Shown here piece by piece: positions 47,362 to 49,911 of a stretch of 49,911 bases of DNA. Both the position numbers and the translations under genes were made by a program. Position 1 is the stretch's first letter. Every line of letters starts with the position of its first letter. This DNA comes from a virus, in the IMG/VR virus record IMGVR_UViG_3300022562_000956, positions 1 to 49,911 of that record, one strand, 5' to 3'. The notes below the pieces were generated by a model, which did no database searches, was not told the DNA's origin, and worked only from the letters and a program-made list of their open reading frames with translations.

Positions 47362-47561
47362 TTGGCCATCTCCAGCGTCATCTGCACCTGCTCGACGAGC
47401 TCGCTTGCCGGGTGCACTAACGTGAACGTGCCGCCTGAATGCAACGTCACAGTGCACACTTTGCTATCATAGCACTGGGACACAGCCGCGATACTACGCG
47501 GGTCTATCCAGACCACTTCCTGACCATCGGTCCATGCCTGAGTGAACTTCAGGAACCTCAT
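47358..47561 (-). CDS. Hypothetical protein (67 aa)
   Basis: M-R-F-L-K-F-T-Q-A-W at ATG 47561, overlapping the previous stop (TGATG). Beta-rich with T-V-T-L-H-S-G-G-T-F-T-L-V-H and a C-terminal helix. Similar to small phage proteins with a G-x-x-V-W-I-D-P-x-x-I-A-A-V core; role unknown. Confidence 0.5.
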   Translation of the reverse strand: MRFLKFTQAWTDGQEVVWIDPRSIAAVSQCYDSKVCTVTLHSGGTFTLVHPASELVEQVQMTLEMAK

Positions 47562-47734
47562 CACGCACATCCCTTACGCTCGAACACCATCGCGATGTAA
47601 TCTGCCAGCCGGTCAACATCGCGCGATAGTTCGACCATGCGCTCGTGCTCGATGCAGGCTGCGCGCGGCGCCTCTCCACGTCTGTAGACATCTACATGCC
47701 AGCCGTTCGACTCCAGCGAGCCGAGCACACGCAT
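47561..47734 (-). CDS. Hypothetical protein (57 aa)
   Basis: M-R-V-L-G-S-L-E-S-N-G-W-H-V-D-V-Y from ATG 47734 (TTG 47746 in frame). Short beta start, then a helix (VELSRDVDRLADYIAMVFE). Not recognised. Confidence 0.45.
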   Translation of the reverse strand: MRVLGSLESNGWHVDVYRRGEAPRAACIEHERMVELSRDVDRLADYIAMVFERKGCA

Positions 47735-47746
47735 TGATGTGTGCAA

Positions 47747-48208
47747 TCATCGCTTCACCTCCATCATCCTCTGCAGCTGATGCCTTACGCAAGCACGCAC
47801 GTCGGCTGTGCGGCCCATGAACAAGCGCACGATGGCCAGGTCTCCAGTTGACCTCGGCGTCATGGGCTCCAGCGCCTTGCGCGTCTCGGACTGGTCGACA
47901 AGAGCTGCTACGTCGTCGTCACGCTCGTCGTTGAACTTCATATGCGCCATCCTCGCCTCCAGCACGCGCTCAACCAGACCCGTGCGCGGGTACAGGCCAT
48001 CATGCATGACCTCCACGCAGTCCTCAAGCAGCCAGCGCACGGACAGCATGTCGTCCGACAGCTTGCCGACGGCACCAACCGTGAAGTAGTAGCGCGCATC
48101 CTCGTCGTCTAGACACTCGCGCAACGTCCTGCGCGGAGCTGGCACGTCAGGCTTGACCGAGTCCATCGTGACCACGCCATTCTCGCGGTCGACTGACGTC
48201 ACGTACAT
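47747..48208 (-). CDS. Hypothetical protein (153 aa)
   Basis: M-Y-V-T-S-V-D-R-E-N-G-V-V-T-M from ATG 48208; ATG 48274 in frame would overlap the upstream gene by 41 bases. Helical after residue 35 (LSVRWLLEDCVEVMHDGLYP, RLFMGRTADVRACVRHQLQRM). Not recognised. Confidence 0.5.
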   Translation of the reverse strand: MYVTSVDRENGVVTMDSVKPDVPAPRRTLRECLDDEDARYYFTVGAVGKLSDDMLSVRWLLEDCVEVMHDGLYPRTGLVERVLEARMAHMKFNDERDDDVAALVDQSETRKALEPMTPRSTGDLAIVRLFMGRTADVRACVRHQLQRMMEVKR

Positions 48209-48233
48209 AGCTCGCTCGCCAGTGCATATACAC

Positions 48234-48530
48234 TCATCGATCTCCTCGCGGCTGAGAGAATAAGGAGCATTCAAGCTCGCTGATGTTTTCAGCGATCTGG
48301 TCAGCAGTCAGCGGAGCTAGACCATCCACCATGCCAATCAATCGCGTCACCAGCGCCTTGACGGCAGCGCGCTGCGCAGCCTCCTGCGTCTCCTCGCGAC
48401 CATTCATGTTGCCTAGGTGATACGGCGTTTCCCACAGCCAGCTTCCCGACTGCGCCTCATGTACCCATGCGATTTCGTCATTGCCTTGCGTTAGCGCCTG
48501 GACAATGCCGTTGAACCGCCACTCCATCAC
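48234..48530 (-). CDS. Hypothetical protein (98 aa)
   Basis: M-M-E-W-R-F-N-G-I-V-Q-A-L; W-V-H-E-A-Q-S-G-S-W-L-W-E-T-P-Y then a helix T-Q-E-A-A-Q-R-A-A-V-K-A-L-V. The helix and the beta start recall the gene at 1817-2107, so these may be distant paralogues. Not recognised. Confidence 0.5.
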   Translation of the reverse strand: MMEWRFNGIVQALTQGNDEIAWVHEAQSGSWLWETPYHLGNMNGREETQEAAQRAAVKALVTRLIGMVDGLAPLTADQIAENISELECSLFSQPRGDR

Positions 48531-48808
48531 TCGCCTCGCTTCTTCTCAGCCTTCGCCGGTGCCGGCGTCATGTCGACCTCGATGCTGCTCACGTTCGTGC
48601 GTGGCACCAGCACGACACGATGCTTGCCCGTGATGCGCAGCCATGGGCCGTCGTCGTACACGCTGATCTCGGTCGCGCTTCCGGCACCGCCGTTCACCAG
48701 TCGCTGGCACATGCCCGCGACAGACTTCGTCGATGACACCTCGTGCGGGTTGTCGATCTGCGCCAGGAACCGAATCGACTTCACCGGTAGCTCTTTCATC
48801 GTGGTCAT
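48527..48808 (-). CDS. Hypothetical protein (93 aa)
   Basis: M-T-T-M-K-E-L-P-V-K-S-I-R-F-L-A-Q at ATG 48808. Beta-rich centre (ATEISVYDDGPWLRITGKHR, VVLVPRTNVSSIEVD), Lys/Glu tail. Not recognised. Confidence 0.5.
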   Translation of the reverse strand: MTTMKELPVKSIRFLAQIDNPHEVSSTKSVAGMCQRLVNGGAGSATEISVYDDGPWLRITGKHRVVLVPRTNVSSIEVDMTPAPAKAEKKRGE

Positions 48809-48810
48809 GA

Positions 48811-49158
48811 TCACCTCTCCGTCAACCTTGCCAGCGCAGTAAACCCGTCCTTGGTCGCCGGCGGCAGGATCTTTCCCGGCCTCCCAGCCTGCTCCCACAG
48901 GTCGCGCATCAGCCCGAGTCTGCGATAGCTGTCGCGCACCCAGCCATGCGCTACCGAGTCGCCGACGACGCATAACCAGCCGAACACGAAGTCGCCATCG
49001 CGCGCCACCAGCACCTTACCGCGCTCGATCGCCTTGTACATGGTGTTGCGGCGCCATTTGGGAGCGCTGCGCATCCAGCTGTCGTAGATGAGGTTGAGCT
49101 CGCTGTCGCGCATCGGTCCGATCGCGTAGTCGAGGATCGTCAGCGCGCCGTCAGTCAT
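48811..49158 (-). CDS. GNAT-like acetyltransferase fold protein
   Basis: 115 residues. I-Y-D-S-W-M-R-S-A-P, then I-E-R-G-K-V-L-V-A-R-D-G-D-F-V-F-G-W-L-C-V, and V-A-H-G-W-V-R-D-S-Y-R-R-L-G-L-M-R-D-L-W. The last stretch matches GNAT motif A (V...Y-R-R-x-G-L/I) that holds the acetyl-CoA pyrophosphate. Could acetylate a host or phage target; substrate unknown. Confidence 0.5.
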   Translation of the reverse strand: MTDGALTILDYAIGPMRDSELNLIYDSWMRSAPKWRRNTMYKAIERGKVLVARDGDFVFGWLCVVGDSVAHGWVRDSYRRLGLMRDLWEQAGRPGKILPPATKDGFTALARLTER

Positions 49159-49471
49159 CGCTTACCTCAACCTCGCGGCCCTCTGGCTCGATCGTGCTGC
49201 TGAAGTACCAGCGGTCTCCCATTGACGTTGCCCTCAGTGCACGCTTCACCTCGGATCTAGCAAAGTCATCGATCCCATCTCGCACCTTGGCAACGAACAC
49301 ACCAGCATCAATCGGGTCCGGTGCGTTGTGCCCGCCATTCCCGACGTACGACGCGAGCTCGCGCAGCGCCTCCGACAGCTCATCGACATGCAGCTGCAGC
49401 TCATTACACTTACGCTCCAGCCTCATGCGATCCGCGTCCAACTGCGCCATGCGCTCAGCATCCAAGGTCAC
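49151..49471 (-). CDS. Coiled-coil protein (106 aa)
   Basis: N-terminal coiled coil (AERMAQLDADRMRLERKCNE, LQLHVDELSEALRELASYVG), then an alpha/beta end with R-W-Y-F-S-S-T-I-E-P-E-G-R-E-V. Start MTLDAE at 49471; end overlaps the acetyltransferase-like gene. Not recognised. Confidence 0.5.
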   Translation of the reverse strand: MTLDAERMAQLDADRMRLERKCNELQLHVDELSEALRELASYVGNGGHNAPDPIDAGVFVAKVRDGIDDFARSEVKRALRATSMGDRWYFSSTIEPEGREVEVSDD

Positions 49472-49505
49472 TCATCACCCATCCTCCGTGAACCTACGCA
49501 GCGAC

Positions 49506-49742
49506 TCAAAACGCGCGCACGAAGCCTTCGATCGCGTCGTCTCGCTCAGACACCCGCTTCCAAGCCTTGCGCTCTAGGTCTTCCATGTATCGCATCCGGT
49601 CGACGAGCTTCAGCACCTCTTCCAGCAGCGCACTAACCGTCTCCGAGCCAAGCGAAAGCGTGCGCAGGTCGTCGTAGCGACCCGTAACCAGCGCATCGTA
49701 GATGTCGCGCACCTCAGCAGCGACTGACCGACGCGCAGTCAT
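49506..49742 (-). CDS. Small helical protein (78 aa)
   Basis: M-T-A-R-R-S-V-A-A-E-V-R-D-I-Y-D-A-L, mostly charged helices (ALLEEVLKLVDRMRYMEDLE). Its ATG overlaps the stop of the repeat gene (ATGA), so it is translated with it. A small stretch 49472-49505 follows with no gene. Confidence 0.5.
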   Translation of the reverse strand: MTARRSVAAEVRDIYDALVTGRYDDLRTLSLGSETVSALLEEVLKLVDRMRYMEDLERKAWKRVSERDDAIEGFVRAF

Positions 49743-49911
49743 GGCGTGCCTCCGAAGCTGAGTTTGCTGAAATCCAGGTGCCCGCGCACGATCGAAGCGA
49801 AGCCGACGTCAGGCCTTGCCCACGCCGCCGCCCACGCCGCCTCCGCCGCCCACACCGCCCACGCCTCCGCCGACGCCGCCCACGCCTCCGCCGCCGCCCA
49901 CGCCGCCGCCC
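49739..49911 (-). CDS. Ala/Trp/Glu-repeat protein, C-terminal part (gene cut by contig end)
   Basis: Reads in from base 49909: A-A-A-W-A-A-A-E-A-W-A-A-S-A-E-A-W-A-V-W and on to W-A-R-P-D-V-G-F-A-S-I-V-R-G-H-L and a stop at 49741-49739, overlapping the next start (ATGA). It carries the same W-A-A repeat as 1-381. Joining base 1 directly to 49911 leaves the frame one base short (381+173=554), so at least one base, or more repeat units, was lost at the junction. Confidence 0.8.
   Translation of the reverse strand, partial: AAAWAAAEAWAASAEAWAVWAAEAAWAAAWARPDVGFASIVRGHLDFSKLSFGGTP

Noticed and set aside
1-49911. Integrase, DNA polymerase, tRNA or transposase genes
   Set aside because: None was recognised on either strand by motif reading; a tRNA scan and profile search would be needed to be sure.

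Overview
The window reads as one essentially complete genome of a podovirus-like tailed phage (portal, scaffold, HK97-type capsid, SU10-like adaptor, large tail protein, three large internal/ejection proteins, no tail tube, sheath or tape measure). It is coding-dense and high-GC, with ATGA, GTGA and TGATG stop/start overlaps joining most genes. Lipobox proteins plus an amidase and a signal-peptide transglycosylase point to a diderm (Gram-negative) host. Several small families (MTTIEN-type, DUF7666, DUF6197, the Cys lipoprotein near 5 kb) are ones I associate with Myxococcota and related soil bacteria and their phages; that host guess is an inference. I saw no integrase, DNA polymerase or tRNA. 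The two contig ends fall inside one Ala/Trp/Glu-repeat gene, so the molecule is circular or circularly permuted and was cut by assembly in that repeat.

Layout. (1) 1-13.14 kb, leftward: the repeat gene (continued from the right end), small terminase, many small genes, RuvC-like resolvase, dUTPase, small membrane proteins, three tandem coiled-coil/winged-helix paralogues, two replication-organiser-like proteins, a beta-class DNA methyltransferase, two XRE regulators, an exported lytic transglycosylase, a SLOG/DUF2493 protein, a sigma-region-4-like regulator and a deoxyribosyltransferase-like protein. (2) 13.29-19.28 kb, rightward: small genes, a DUF7666 protein with twelve 24-bp repeats, a YqaJ exonuclease and a Redbeta/RecT annealase pair. 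(3) 19.20-41.98 kb, leftward: virion and lysis genes, running from portal (right) through scaffold, capsid, adaptor, tail protein and ejection proteins to a lysis cassette and LamG/SGNH receptor-binding proteins. (4) 42.06-44.80 kb, rightward: small regulators and the large terminase. (5) 44.80-49.91 kb, leftward: small accessory genes leading back into the repeat gene.

Transcription therefore seems to start from two divergent regions (about 13.2 and 42.0 kb) and converge at two tail-to-tail junctions (19.2 kb, overlapping by 72 bp, and 44.8 kb). The early arms supply recombination, replication initiation, methylation and nucleotide-pool functions and rely on host polymerase; the late arm builds the particle and lyses the cell.

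Three genes carry single-base frame breaks that become clear when reading frames are compared with family patterns: the SLOG gene (which makes a false SLOG-transglycosylase fusion), a W-x-x-C-S/T-F-x-E-A-M protein before yqaJ, and the MTTIEN-type gene. These are either sequencing indels or real lesions. No stretch over 300 bases lacks a gene.
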